Positions 53,929 through 62,546 of a stretch of DNA of 64,000 bases are shown piece by piece (position 1 is the first letter of the stretch; every line of letters starts with the position of its first letter). Under the pieces are notes generated by a model. That model was given only the letters and a program-made list of their open reading frames with translations. It was not told the DNA's origin and did not search any database. The stretch comes from Labrys sp. KNU-23 (GTDB lineage: Bacteria; Pseudomonadota; Alphaproteobacteria; Rhizobiales; Labraceae), in NCBI RefSeq assembly GCF_008330945.1, contig NZ_CP043488.1, positions 248,001-312,000 on the forward strand, read 5' to 3'. Both the position numbers and the translations under genes were made by a program.

Positions 53929-54959
53929 TGCGGCAGCTTCACCAGCAGCCGGTCCGGCCAAGCCGAGGTCTGGCTGGTCCGCACATAGGCGACGCCACGC
54001 ACGCCCGTCTTAACCCGGGCTTCGTATTGCTTCAAAAGTGTCGGTGCGATCTTCAGCTTAACGCGGAACATCAGTTTTTCCCGTTCGTCGGCCGTTTCGA
54101 CCGCCTTGGGGGTGAACTGAGCATCCGCGGCAACGAAACTCACGGTGGCCGGCACGACATAATCCGGGGCCGCGTCGAGGATGATGCGCGCTTCGTCGCC
54201 CAGAGCCAGGCGTCCCGCGGCTCGCGAGGGCAGGAAGATGGTCATGTAGACGTCCGACAGGTCGAGGAGAGTGACGACCGGCGCACCGGCTGCGACGACC
54301 TCTCCCGATTGGACGAGCTTATATTCGATGCGGCCGCGTCGTGGCGCTGTCAAAACGGCGTCGTCGACGAGCGAACTGACGCGGGCAACCTCTGCCCGGG
54401 CGGCATCTGCCGCCGCGTTGGCTTCGTCGAGATTGGCGATGCCGGCCTTCCTTGCTGCCTCCGCGACATTGAGCTGGCTGCGCCTCAGGTCCAATTGCTG
54501 CGTCGTGCCGTAGCCTCGCGCAGCAAGGGTGGAGGCGCGGTCGAGTTCCTGATGGGCGAGGACGAGCTCGCTTTCACGCTGTGCCAGTGCCGCTTCGGCT
54601 TCGGCGATGGTCTTTTCGGCTCGCCGGACCTGAGCCTGCGTGCCGGCAAGCTGTGCCTGCAGGTCGGAGACATCCATGCGGGCAACGACCGAACCTGCCT
54701 CGACGGTTTGTCCTTCCTCGACAAGGACCTGTGCCACGCGCCCAGCGAATTTGGCTGCGACCAATACGTGTTCGGCTTCGATGCGCCCGTTCGAGGAGGC
54801 GATGTCGGTGGGCAAGGCGGCCTTGCCGGTCCCGTTCCACAGGCTGCGCAGACGGTCGGCGATATTGGAGGTTTGGTCGGCAGCCGAGGACAGGCCGCTT
54901 ATGGTGCATCCGGCGGCCACAACAGCGGCGAAAACACAAAGGCGAAGAAGCTGGCGCAA
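53925..54959 (-). CDS. yhiI: HlyD-family membrane-fusion protein (YhiI-like)
   Basis: This periplasmic adaptor has 344 residues and starts at a TTG (54959) with GGGAG upstream. A signal-type hydrophobic N-terminus (about 5-27, ISGLSSA) is followed by the biotinyl-lipoyl half-motif GRVAQVLVEEGQTVEAG, a coiled-coil hairpin rich in Ala, Glu and Gln (about 105-200), and the second lipoyl half LTAPRRGRIEYKLVQSGEV. It links the inner-membrane ABC pump to an outer-membrane channel that is not encoded here. It is first in a three-gene operon with a perfect FNR/FixK box centred 83 bases upstream. Confidence 0.9.
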   Translation of the reverse strand: MRQLLRLCVFAAVVAAGCTISGLSSAADQTSNIADRLRSLWNGTGKAALPTDIASSNGRIEAEHVLVAAKFAGRVAQVLVEEGQTVEAGSVVARMDVSDLQAQLAGTQAQVRRAEKTIAEAEAALAQRESELVLAHQELDRASTLAARGYGTTQQLDLRRSQLNVAEAARKAGIANLDEANAAADAARAEVARVSSLVDDAVLTAPRRGRIEYKLVQSGEVVAAGAPVVTLLDLSDVYMTIFLPSRAAGRLALGDEARIILDAAPDYVVPATVSFVAADAQFTPKAVETADEREKLMFRVKLKIAPTLLKQYEARVKTGVRGVAYVRTSQTSAWPDRLLVKLPQ

Positions 54960-55035
54960 CGAAGGTGCTCCCGAATGAATTGTGCGCCGGCGGGCGCCTA
55001 TCCATCTTCGTTACCTTCAGTCGGGCGGCACCCGG

Positions 55036-55049
55036 TTGATGCAGATCAA
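55036..55049 (-). promoter_or_regulatory. Perfect FNR/FixK box upstream of the efflux operon
   Basis: TTGATGCAGATCAA matches the FNR consensus TTGAT-N4-ATCAA perfectly. It is centred 83 bases before the TTG start at 54959. Confidence 0.7.
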
Positions 55050-55174
55050 ACGCTGGTCGTTTGCATGCGAACTGCTCGGGCGGCCTTCCTTTTCGGCTCA
55101 GTGCAAGGATGTTTCCTCGTCATCGGGAGCCGGAGGCGAAACCGATCGGCAGGAATGGCCGCGCTCGGACGGCA

Positions 55175-56158
55175 TCAAGGCACCAGGACCGCCGCGCCCT
55201 GAAAGCGCCCCGCCCGCAGATCCGCAAGTGCTTCGTTCGCCTGCTCCAAAGCGTAGGTGGTGACCGTTGTCTGGATGCCGACCTTCGGCACGATCTCCAG
55301 GAATGTCTCGGCGTCGGCCCGTGTCAGGTTGGCGACTGAAAGAAGCTGCCGTTCTTCCCACAGAATGCGATACGGAAATTGCGGTATGTCGCTCATATGA
55401 ATGCCGCCGCAAACGACCTTGCCGCCCTTGCGGACAGCGCGTAGCGCCTGAGGCACGAGCGCGCCGACAGGAGCAAAGATGATGGCAGCGTCCAGGGGCT
55501 GAGCCGGAAGCTCGTCGGATCCGCCGGCCCAGGCCGCGCCTAGCGACAAGGCAAGCTTCTGGGCATTGTCGTCGCCCGGCTGCGTGAAGGCGAAAATGTC
55601 CCGGCCCTGCCAGCGGGCTACCTGGGCGAGGATATGGGCAGCAGCTCCGAAACCATAGAGGCCGAGGCGTTGAGCGTCACCGGTCATACGCAGGCAACGC
55701 CAGCCGATCAGGCCAGCGCACATCAAGGGAGCCGTGGCTACAGGATCCTCACATCGGGGCAAAGGAAAGACGAAGGCCGCATCCGCCAGGACATGGGTGG
55801 CAAATCCCCCATCGCGCGAATAGCCGGTGAAGGCGGGCTCATCGCACAAATTCTCATGGCCGGACATGCAATAGGGACAGTGGCCGCATGTATGTCCGAG
55901 CCAGGCAATGCCCACGCGTGTCCCGGCTTCCAGCCCTGTCACGCCCCTGCCGATACGGTCGATGGTTCCGACGATCTCGTGTCCGGGAACGATCGGCGTT
56001 CTCGGGTTGGGCAGTTCACCGTCGACCACATGCAGATCCGTCCTGCAGACGGCACAAGCCTCGACCTTCACCCGGATTTCGCCGAAGGAAGGCATCGGGT
56101 CGGGACGGACCTCCATTCGGAGCGGTTGTCCTGTCTGATGAAGCACCATGGCCTTCAT
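55175..56158 (-). CDS. Zinc-dependent alcohol dehydrogenase
   Basis: This 327-residue medium-chain dehydrogenase has the catalytic zinc ligands Cys38 (CAVCRTD) with His60-Glu61 (PGHEIVG). The structural zinc site is [18 protein letters not shown]. The cofactor fold has [10 protein letters not shown] in place of the usual GxGxxG, as in the YogA/AdhA group. It would interconvert an alcohol and aldehyde, useful for redox balance at low oxygen. I chose ATG 56158 ([10 protein letters not shown]); 56170 is four codons earlier. It may share a transcript with the two small genes upstream and the box at 56973. Confidence 0.88.
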   Translation of the reverse strand: MKAMVLHQTGQPLRMEVRPDPMPSFGEIRVKVEACAVCRTDLHVVDGELPNPRTPIVPGHEIVGTIDRIGRGVTGLEAGTRVGIAWLGHTCGHCPYCMSGHENLCDEPAFTGYSRDGGFATHVLADAAFVFPLPRCEDPVATAPLMCAGLIGWRCLRMTGDAQRLGLYGFGAAAHILAQVARWQGRDIFAFTQPGDDNAQKLALSLGAAWAGGSDELPAQPLDAAIIFAPVGALVPQALRAVRKGGKVVCGGIHMSDIPQFPYRILWEERQLLSVANLTRADAETFLEIVPKVGIQTTVTTYALEQANEALADLRAGRFQGAAVLVP

Positions 56159-56299
56159 GGCATCGTCCATGATCGCGTTGCTGGATATGTATCCGAGTGG
56201 AGACTTTGATCGGCGCCACCGAGCATGGGCAATCGGCTGCGGATTGCACGATGGTGTTGGCCGGTAGGCCATGGTCGCTGCTGCCCGGTTCCCCGAGCT

Positions 56300-56539
56300 T
56301 TATTCCAGATCATATTTGCTCTGCAGCGGCAGGATGGCGTTCAGCGCTTTCTGCCAGGTCGACACGCCTCCTGGATCAGGCTCGATGTCCGCGACGGTCC
56401 ATGGGTGTCTTACGGAATGTTCACCAGGGCGCGTCGGTTTGATGGCCACCGATTGTGTCGCATGCAGGCCGGCCACCTTGCGGATCTCCTGCAGGCACAG
56501 CTGCTCCAATCGCACTGCGGGCAACTTTTGCCGTGCCAT
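56300..56539 (-). CDS. Hypothetical protein, 79 residues
   Basis: The ATG at 56539 has AGGAGAGG upstream, a strong ribosome site. The protein is basic at the N-terminus (MARQKLPAVRLEQLCLQEI) and has a Trp-containing C-terminal half (HPWTVADIEPDPGG, STWQKALNAILPLQ). It is soluble with one cysteine. No family is recognised. It lies between another small unknown gene and the alcohol dehydrogenase, all on the - strand. Confidence 0.6.
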   Translation of the reverse strand: MARQKLPAVRLEQLCLQEIRKVAGLHATQSVAIKPTRPGEHSVRHPWTVADIEPDPGGVSTWQKALNAILPLQSKYDLE

Positions 56540-56586
56540 GCTGGTTGCCTCTCCTGTTTCGGATGGATGCCATGTAGTCGCCCGGC

Positions 56587-56814
56587 TCATTCGGCCGCCG
56601 GCAATCCGATCGGCATGATGTCGGGTTCCCGCCGCATCCAATCATTCAATTGGGTGACCAGTTCGGCGTAGGGGATGCTGAGCGTCAGGCCGTGTCGTTC
56701 TCCGAACGAGACATAGGACGTCCCGTCGCCGTCGAGGCTGACATATTTCACCTGGTCGGGATTTATGGCGTATCGCCCCCCGTCGGATGTCACTTCGATC
56801 AAACCGCTACTCAC
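56587..56814 (-). CDS. Hypothetical protein, 75 residues
   Basis: A GTG start at 56814 has GGAGAG upstream. The sequence IEVTSDGGRYAINPDQVKY and YAELVTQLNDWMRR suggests a small beta-rich domain followed by a helix, similar in feel to bacterial proteins of the DUF-type that start with a GG(R/K)Y strand. It is soluble. It is the first - strand gene after the boxes at 56973 and 57052 and is probably co-transcribed with the 79-residue protein 47 bases on. Confidence 0.6.
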   Translation of the reverse strand: MSSGLIEVTSDGGRYAINPDQVKYVSLDGDGTSYVSFGERHGLTLSIPYAELVTQLNDWMRREPDIMPIGLPAAE

Positions 56815-57126
56815 CGCGCGCTCTCCGGAAATGCCTGTTCAAGCCTCTGTCGCGGCATGGGAAGGCGGATGACGATATCCCGCTTGCCGCTTTCCGACGG
56901 TCTCCCATGACCGGGGGCACAAAGGTAACCCTCGGATCTCGTTCACCATGGATGCCTTCGACGAAACCAGCGTTGATCTGCATCAAGTCGGCGCACCGAG
57001 GTGGCGTGTCGAGATAAAGACGCTTCCCGGCCTCGGTCAGCCCGGCTTGCTTTGATCTGCCGCAAGAAAAGTGTTCCGATGGAGGTCTAGGTTCCTCGGG
57101 TGTTTGAAAAACAGGGCAAGAGCGAC
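56815..57126. promoter_or_regulatory. Divergent control region with two FixK-type boxes
   Basis: Box 1, TTGATCTGCATCAA (56973-56986), is a perfect FNR/FixK site. Box 2, TTGATCTGCCGCAA (57052-57065), fits TTG(A/C)-N6-(T/G)CAA. Box 2 is centred 68 bases before ATG 57127 of the MBL gene. Box 1 is about 165 bases before the GTG at 56814 on the other strand and 147 before the MBL start. No gene lies in the gap. Confidence 0.6.
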
Positions 57127-58755
57127 ATGTCGGAGGCTTCCTCCTCGGATCCGAAGAGTTTTCCCCGCCTCAGCTTCTTCGGCGCCACACAGACCGTAAC
57201 CGGGTCATGCTTCCTCATCGAGACGCCCAAGGCCAAGATTCTGGTGGATTGCGGTCTGTTCCAAGGCTCCAAGACCGAGAAGGAACTCAATTATCGCCCG
57301 TTTCCCTTCGATGCCTCCAGCATCGGTGCGGTTCTTCTGACCCATGCCCACATCGATCATAGCGGCCTGTTGCCCAAGCTCATGCGAGAGGGCTTTACGG
57401 GGCCGATCTTCGCGACGGCGGCCACCTTCGACCTGTGCTCGGTCATGCTGCCGGATTCGGGCCATATCCAGGAGACGGAGGTCCAGCAACTCAATATGCG
57501 CAACCGGCGCCGTGGCCTGCCGACCGTTACCCCGATCTATACCGTGGAGGATGCCACTGCCACGCTGGCGCTCTTCAGGCCCGCTGCCTTCAAGACCTGG
57601 CTTCGCGTTGCCAGCGGGATTAGGGCTCGCTTCTGGAACGCCGGCCATTTGCTGGGCTCGGCTTCGATCGAGGTCGAGATCACCGATGACGTCGGCAAGC
57701 TCATGCGACTGCTGTTTTCCGGCGACCTTGGACCCGGCCATAAATTGTTGCAGGCCGATGCCGAAGCCCCCGCAGGTTTCGACTATGTCGTCTGCGAGTC
57801 GACCTATGGAGATACGGATCGCACCGATGCCTCGACAGAAAAACGACGGCACCTGCTGAGCCGCGAGGTCAAGGAGGCCGCGCGCTCGAACGGGGCCTTG
57901 CTGATTCCGTCCTTCGCCGTCGAACGAACGCAGGAACTGCTGGTCGATCTGGTCAGCCTAATGAACGCGAATGAAGTGCCGAGGGCACCGATCTTCATCG
58001 ATTCACCCCTTGCGACCGCGGCCAGCGGCGTGTTCGCGAAATATGTCAGCCAGATGCCGAGTGGCGAGGCCCTGACATCGGCCTTGCAGGCTCCTAACGT
58101 TCATTTCACCGAGAGCGTGGAGCAGAGCAAGGCCATTTCCCGCTTCCGCAACTTCCACATCGTCATTGCCGCCAGCGGCATGTGCGAGGCGGGACGCATC
58201 CGCCACCATCTTCGCAATTGGCTGTGGCGGGAGGAGGCGACAGTCCTGCTCGTGGGTTACCAGGCCCAGGGCACACTCGGCCGCCTTCTTCTCGATGGCA
58301 GCTCTCGCGTGCGGCTGATGGGGGAGGAGGTGGAGGTCCGCGCCCGCATCCGATCCATCGATCTGTATTCCGGCCATGCCGATGCAGGAGAACTGTTGTC
58401 GTGGCTGTTGGCGCGGCTGCCTGTCGCGGGCAACGTCTTTCTGACCCATGGCGAGCGTGAGGCCATCGCCGCGTTCAAGAACAGCCTGGCGAGTGCCCAG
58501 CCTGGGTTGTCCGTAGTGGTGCCATCGATCGATGAGGTCTTCTTGCTGGATGGGGGAATGGGGCAACGCCTCGACCGGCATTCCCCGCCACGTATCGCGC
58601 CGGAGAATTCCGGGCGGCTCGACTGGAACAACGAATTGTCCAAGCTCCTGTTGGACATCAGCCAAACCACGGCGCAGGCAGCGGACGAACGTGCCAGGCG
58701 CGTGATTATCCGACGCTTGCGAAGGGCATTGGCAAATGAGGACGCCCCGTCCTAG
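57127..58755 (+). CDS. MBL-fold / beta-CASP RNA nuclease (RNA-processing exonuclease family)
   Basis: This 542-residue metallo-hydrolase is of the CPSF-73/Ysh1 type. The signature THAHIDHSG gives His73, His75, Asp77 and His78 of the zinc site, and GLFQG precedes it. GHLLGSASIEV, FSGDLGPG and ESTYGD are further MBL motifs. The beta-CASP and RMMBL parts include IAASGMCEAGR and DLYSGHADAGELL. Bacterial members cut RNA and are often found in low-oxygen clusters. ATG 57127 is chosen over GTG 57100 because it fits the spacing of box 2 and the preceding residues are unconserved. Confidence 0.9.
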   Translation: MSEASSSDPKSFPRLSFFGATQTVTGSCFLIETPKAKILVDCGLFQGSKTEKELNYRPFPFDASSIGAVLLTHAHIDHSGLLPKLMREGFTGPIFATAATFDLCSVMLPDSGHIQETEVQQLNMRNRRRGLPTVTPIYTVEDATATLALFRPAAFKTWLRVASGIRARFWNAGHLLGSASIEVEITDDVGKLMRLLFSGDLGPGHKLLQADAEAPAGFDYVVCESTYGDTDRTDASTEKRRHLLSREVKEAARSNGALLIPSFAVERTQELLVDLVSLMNANEVPRAPIFIDSPLATAASGVFAKYVSQMPSGEALTSALQAPNVHFTESVEQSKAISRFRNFHIVIAASGMCEAGRIRHHLRNWLWREEATVLLVGYQAQGTLGRLLLDGSSRVRLMGEEVEVRARIRSIDLYSGHADAGELLSWLLARLPVAGNVFLTHGEREAIAAFKNSLASAQPGLSVVVPSIDEVFLLDGGMGQRLDRHSPPRIAPENSGRLDWNNELSKLLLDISQTTAQAADERARRVIIRRLRRALANEDAPS

Positions 58756-58787
58756 GGACATCCCCGACCGTTTCTGCATCCAACGGT

Positions 58788-59306
58788 TCAAGCCGTTCCA
58801 AGGTCCATGGAGACCAGGGCCAGCGTGGAATCGCCCGGCACCGGCGCGACGCTGAAGCCCATGTTGCGCTCCAGTTCAATGGCGTCGTAGTTGGCCCGGC
58901 TCTCGAGGGACTCGATCCGCCGCATGCCGCGGCGCCGCGCCTGCTCGGCCACGAAGCTCAGCAATTCCCAGCCAATTCCCCGATTTCGGTAGTCGGCGTG
59001 TACGCTGATGGCGACCTCGCCGCGCTGGCCATCGTCGCTGCGGACCAGCATGGCGGTGGCAACGGCCATATTGCTGGCCTGATCGAAGGCGAGAAAGGTC
59101 TCGACGTGGTCGTGATCGGCATTTGCCATCCTGCTTATCCATTCCGGGCCGACCTCGCTGATGGCCGAGAGGAAGCGAAACCGTAAATCTTCCTTGCGCA
59201 GGTGATGAAACAAGTCGCTTAGGACGGGGGCGTCGTCAGGCGTGACAGGCCTGACCCTGATGACAAGTCCCGTCCGCGTTTTCAGTTCCTTGACCGGTTC
59301 GTTCAT
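58788..59306 (-). CDS. GNAT-family N-acetyltransferase
   Basis: This 172-residue acetyl-CoA-dependent transferase starts at 59306 after a strong GGGAGG. The fold is visible from IRVRPVTPDDAPVLSDLF (first strand and helix) to the acetyl-CoA loop VHADYRNRGIGWELLSFV (R/Q-x-x-G-x-G/A type) and the C-terminal GFSVAPVPGD strand. The N-terminal TRTGLVIRVRPV resembles the acetyltransferase domains of protein-acetylating enzymes linked to Usp clusters. A near-perfect FNR box is centred 73 bases upstream. The target is unknown. Confidence 0.88.
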   Translation of the reverse strand: MNEPVKELKTRTGLVIRVRPVTPDDAPVLSDLFHHLRKEDLRFRFLSAISEVGPEWISRMANADHDHVETFLAFDQASNMAVATAMLVRSDDGQRGEVAISVHADYRNRGIGWELLSFVAEQARRRGMRRIESLESRANYDAIELERNMGFSVAPVPGDSTLALVSMDLGTA

Positions 59307-59372
59307 GTCGGACCTCCCTGACGACAACTGTGCTGTCCGTCATTGTTTTCTCAATTCTCGCTCCGTCTGTCC

Positions 59373-59386
59373 TTGAGGGTGATCAA
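59373..59386 (-). promoter_or_regulatory. FixK/FNR-type box upstream of the acetyltransferase
   Basis: TTGAGGGTGATCAA fits TTG(A/C)-N6-(T/G)CAA and differs from the FNR consensus at one position. It is centred 73 bases before the start at 59306. Confidence 0.55.
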
Positions 59387-59424
59387 ACCGTCGAGCGGAT
59401 TCGAGTCTAAATCCGGCTGGCTCG

Positions 59425-62046
59425 TCAAGGAGCGGACCGTTGCGCGTTGCCTGCCGCGGTTGGCACGGGGCCCAGGTGTATGGCAGGTTTCGATGGTTTG
59501 CGGATGGCCATGGGTTTCAGCAACTCGACACAGACAAGATAGAAGACGACGATGCCCGCCGTGGCCAGGAGCAGACCGAGGGGCGGCGCGACGAAGCCAA
59601 ACCAGGGCCCCAGCGGCGTGAAGGGCAAGACGAGCGCGACCAGCAGGGCTAACAGGGATGAAGCGGCCAGCATCGGGCTTGGCCGGTTGCGCCAGGGACG
59701 TCCCGCGGTACGGATCAGGAAGATCACCAGGATCTGCGTGGCCATCGATTCCAGGAACCAGATGGTCCGGAATTCGTCGGGGGCGGCATGGAAGATCGCC
59801 AGCAAGACAGCGAAGGTCAAAAAATCGAACAGGGAAGATAAGGGACCCATGATGGCGGCAAAACGCATCAGCCCGCCCATGTCCCAGATTTGGGGCTCGG
59901 CGATTGCCTCGCGGCGGACCTGGTCGAAGGGAATGCCGATTTCCGACAGGTCATAAAGCAGGTTGTTCAACAGAATTTGGGTCGGCAACATGGGAAGGAA
60001 TGGGAGCAACATGGATGCCAGTGCCATGGAGAGCATGTTGCCGAAATTCGAACTGGCACCCATGCGAACATATTTGAGGATGTTCGCAAACGTTCGTCGT
60101 CCCTCTTCCACGCCGGCGGCGACAACCTCGAGATCGGAAGCCAGCAGGATCATGTCCGCGGCAGCCTGGGCGACTCCGGTGGCTCCCTCGACCGACAGGC
60201 CGATATCGGCGACTTTCAGGGCGGGCGCATCGTTTATGCCGTCGCCGAGATAGCCGACGATCGCCTGCGCTTGTTGCAACGCCTTGATGATACGAGACTT
60301 TTGGTCAGGCGTCAGTCTAGCAAAGGCATCGACCGACCGAACTTGCACCGCCAGAGCCTGGTCGTCGAGTTTGGCAATATCGCTTCCGGATAGAACCGTC
60401 TGTCCTTTGAGGCCGACCAATCCCGCCAATCTTCGCACGACAAGCGGATCATCCCCGGAAAGGATCTTGAGGTGCACACCTATCTTCGCAAGATGGGCGA
60501 TGGCGGGGCCGGCGGTCGGCTTGGGAGGATCGGCAAAAGCACAAAATCCTTCCAATGTCAGGTTTTGCTCATCCGTTTCGGTGATTTCCTGCCGTTGCTC
60601 CGACCAGGGACGCGTGGCCACTGCGATGCTGCGCAGGCCCTCCTGAGCCATGCCATGCAAGATTTCCAGCGCCTTCGTCCGCTCTTCCGTTGTCAGGGGC
60701 AGGATCTGTGGCCCGTCTTTCATATGCGAACACAAGCCAAGGACAGCCTCCGGTGCGCCTTTGACGATGAGCATCAAACCATCCGGCCCTTTTGCGAGGA
60801 CAGAACCCAGCCTGCGCGTATAGTCGAAGGGGCGACGCCCCATGAGGGTCCAGGAAGCGGAAGGCTCTTGTTCGGCGGCGGTCAAGGCGGCATCGAGCGA
60901 TCCTCGGTCGCCGCCCAGATCTGCCGCGACCGCCGCCAGGCTGGCTGGACGCCCCGTCTGCAAGCCATGGACGTCGATGCTCCTGGCAAGCGTGATCTGG
61001 GCCGAGGTCAAGGTGCCTGTCTTGTCGGTGCACAGGACGGTCATGGCCCCGAGATCGTGAATGGCTGCAAGGCGCTTGACGATGACCTTGCGGCGCGCCA
61101 TGCGGATCGCTCCGCGCGAAAGCGTTACCGTGGTGATCATCGGCAGCAATTCGGGAGTGAGCCCGACGGCGAGTGCGACGGCAAACAGAAGGGAATCGAG
61201 CGGCGGGCGGCCGAACATCACGCGGGCGGCCAGAACCAGCACGACCAGGGCCAAGGTCAAGCGAGCGATCACCAGACCGAATTCACGCAGGTCACGCTGG
61301 AAGGGAGAAGGGGAGCTCGCTTCCCCCAGCATGCTGGCGGCAGCGCCGAAGATGGTTGCTTTCCCGGTTGCGATCACCAGCGCAATCGCCTCGCCTGTTT
61401 GTGCCACGGCACCGCGAAACACTGCGTTCGAGGCATCCGCCGGAGTGGCTGAACTGACCCTGCCCGGGGACTTCTCAACCGGATAGGGCTCGCCAGTCAG
61501 CGCTGCCTCGGCCGCAGTGAAGGCCGTACTTTCCACGACGAGAGCATCGGCCGGAATGACATCGCCGGCGCGGATGCGGATGATGTCGCCGGGCACCACA
61601 TTCTCGACGGCGACCCGCTTGAAGCTGCCATCGCGCTTGACCTCGGCCTTGAGGGCGACCGAACGGCGGAGGGCCTCGGCTGCCCGTGTCGCATGCCCTT
61701 CCTGGAAAGTATCCAGTCCGATGGAGATTGCCAGGATTGTGACGATGATGGCTCCGCCAATGGCATCGCCGGTCGCGATGGAGACGAGACCGGCACCGAA
61801 GAGAATGAGCGAAAGCGGTTCCAGCAGCCGGCGCAGAATCGCATGCAGCGCCGTCTCGCGCTGGCCCCTCCTATCGGCATTGAGGCCGAACCTCGCCAAC
61901 CTTTTTTCTGCCTCGCTCGAAGTCAGGCCATGGTTGCTGCAGCCCAGCGTCCTGAGCCAGTCTTCCGGGGAGTGCACCCAGAAAGCAGTCGCTTCGTCTT
62001 GTGAATACTGGGCTTGCGAATGCTGGGGTGATGCCATCGATGCCAT
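59425..62046 (-). CDS. Magnesium/cation-transporting P-type ATPase (P3B, MgtA-like)
   Basis: This 873-residue inner-membrane pump has the cation-ATPase N-terminal segment (HSPEDWLRTLGCSNHGLTSS). The transmembrane helix VGLTPELLPMITTVTLSRGA followed by RLAAIHDLGAM is typical of MgtA/MgtB P3B pumps. The phosphorylation site CTDKTGTLTSAQ, TGEPYPVEKS and GDGINDAPALKVADIG are intact, and the C-terminal region has six spans. The ATG at 62046 has GGAG upstream. MgtA imports magnesium; the stress-island paralogue could serve another cation. Two small genes precede it on the same strand. Confidence 0.88.
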   Translation of the reverse strand: MASMASPQHSQAQYSQDEATAFWVHSPEDWLRTLGCSNHGLTSSEAEKRLARFGLNADRRGQRETALHAILRRLLEPLSLILFGAGLVSIATGDAIGGAIIVTILAISIGLDTFQEGHATRAAEALRRSVALKAEVKRDGSFKRVAVENVVPGDIIRIRAGDVIPADALVVESTAFTAAEAALTGEPYPVEKSPGRVSSATPADASNAVFRGAVAQTGEAIALVIATGKATIFGAAASMLGEASSPSPFQRDLREFGLVIARLTLALVVLVLAARVMFGRPPLDSLLFAVALAVGLTPELLPMITTVTLSRGAIRMARRKVIVKRLAAIHDLGAMTVLCTDKTGTLTSAQITLARSIDVHGLQTGRPASLAAVAADLGGDRGSLDAALTAAEQEPSASWTLMGRRPFDYTRRLGSVLAKGPDGLMLIVKGAPEAVLGLCSHMKDGPQILPLTTEERTKALEILHGMAQEGLRSIAVATRPWSEQRQEITETDEQNLTLEGFCAFADPPKPTAGPAIAHLAKIGVHLKILSGDDPLVVRRLAGLVGLKGQTVLSGSDIAKLDDQALAVQVRSVDAFARLTPDQKSRIIKALQQAQAIVGYLGDGINDAPALKVADIGLSVEGATGVAQAAADMILLASDLEVVAAGVEEGRRTFANILKYVRMGASSNFGNMLSMALASMLLPFLPMLPTQILLNNLLYDLSEIGIPFDQVRREAIAEPQIWDMGGLMRFAAIMGPLSSLFDFLTFAVLLAIFHAAPDEFRTIWFLESMATQILVIFLIRTAGRPWRNRPSPMLAASSLLALLVALVLPFTPLGPWFGFVAPPLGLLLATAGIVVFYLVCVELLKPMAIRKPSKPAIHLGPVPTAAGNAQRSAP

Positions 62047-62058
62047 GGCGCCGCTCCA

Positions 62059-62394
62059 TCAGGAAGAAGGCATGCCAGTGACAAGTCCGATGGCGGTTTC
62101 CCGCATCGAGAAGTCAGATGAGATTGCTCGCTGCACACGGATCAGAAGTGTCGGGGCTTCGTCTGCCATGGCCCGTTCCTCGTTGGTCGCCATCATCGGG
62201 GGTGCATATTTCGCCGGTATCGGTTTTGATCCCGCGTGCCTTCTCGTCTTCGGCCTCGGAAGCGAGCCAGAGCCCAGCCAGGCCCCGTCTTCGACAGCCC
62301 AACCCGATGGTAGGGGAATCAGGATTTCTTGCGCGTGATGAGGCAGCCTTGCACGTAGCATCAGTGGCAGATCATCGATTATCGGATGGGGCAT
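62059..62394 (-). CDS. Hypothetical protein with ChaB-like N-terminus, 111 residues
   Basis: An AGGA about 8 bases before the ATG at 62394 supports this gene. Residues 1-24 (MPHPIIDDLPLMLRARLP, HHAQEI) look like the start of ChaB, a small partner of cation antiporters, but the rest (Pro/Ser-rich, then MMATNEERAMADEAPTLL) does not. Either the gene has drifted by frameshift after residue 24 or only the first helix is related. It ends 12 bases before the cation ATPase start, so it is probably co-translated with the pump. Confidence 0.45.
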   Translation of the reverse strand: MPHPIIDDLPLMLRARLPHHAQEILIPLPSGWAVEDGAWLGSGSLPRPKTRRHAGSKPIPAKYAPPMMATNEERAMADEAPTLLIRVQRAISSDFSMRETAIGLVTGMPSS

Positions 62395-62423
62395 GGTTCA
62401 TTCCTGTCAATCAGGAGAGCACT

Positions 62424-62546
62424 TCACCGCCGCCGCAAAGCCTTGTAGGCAACAAGGACGGTGAGACACACTCCGAGAAGGAGTACCGCCAGCCATGCCA
62501 GCATTTTGAGATCATTGGTGAATTGGTCAACGAGGGCCTCGATCAT
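62424..62546 (-). CDS. Small single-pass membrane protein, 40 residues
   Basis: A very good AGGAGGT site stands 5-6 bases before the ATG at 62546. The protein has a short acidic/polar N-terminus (MIEALVDQFTNDLK), one membrane span (LAWLAVLLLGVCLTVLVAY) and a basic end (KALRRR), giving an N-out/C-in orientation by the positive-inside rule. The layout matches small regulators of MgtA-like pumps in other bacteria, and an MgtA-like ATPase lies in the same operon. That functional link is inference. Confidence 0.55.
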   Translation of the reverse strand: MIEALVDQFTNDLKMLAWLAVLLLGVCLTVLVAYKALRRR

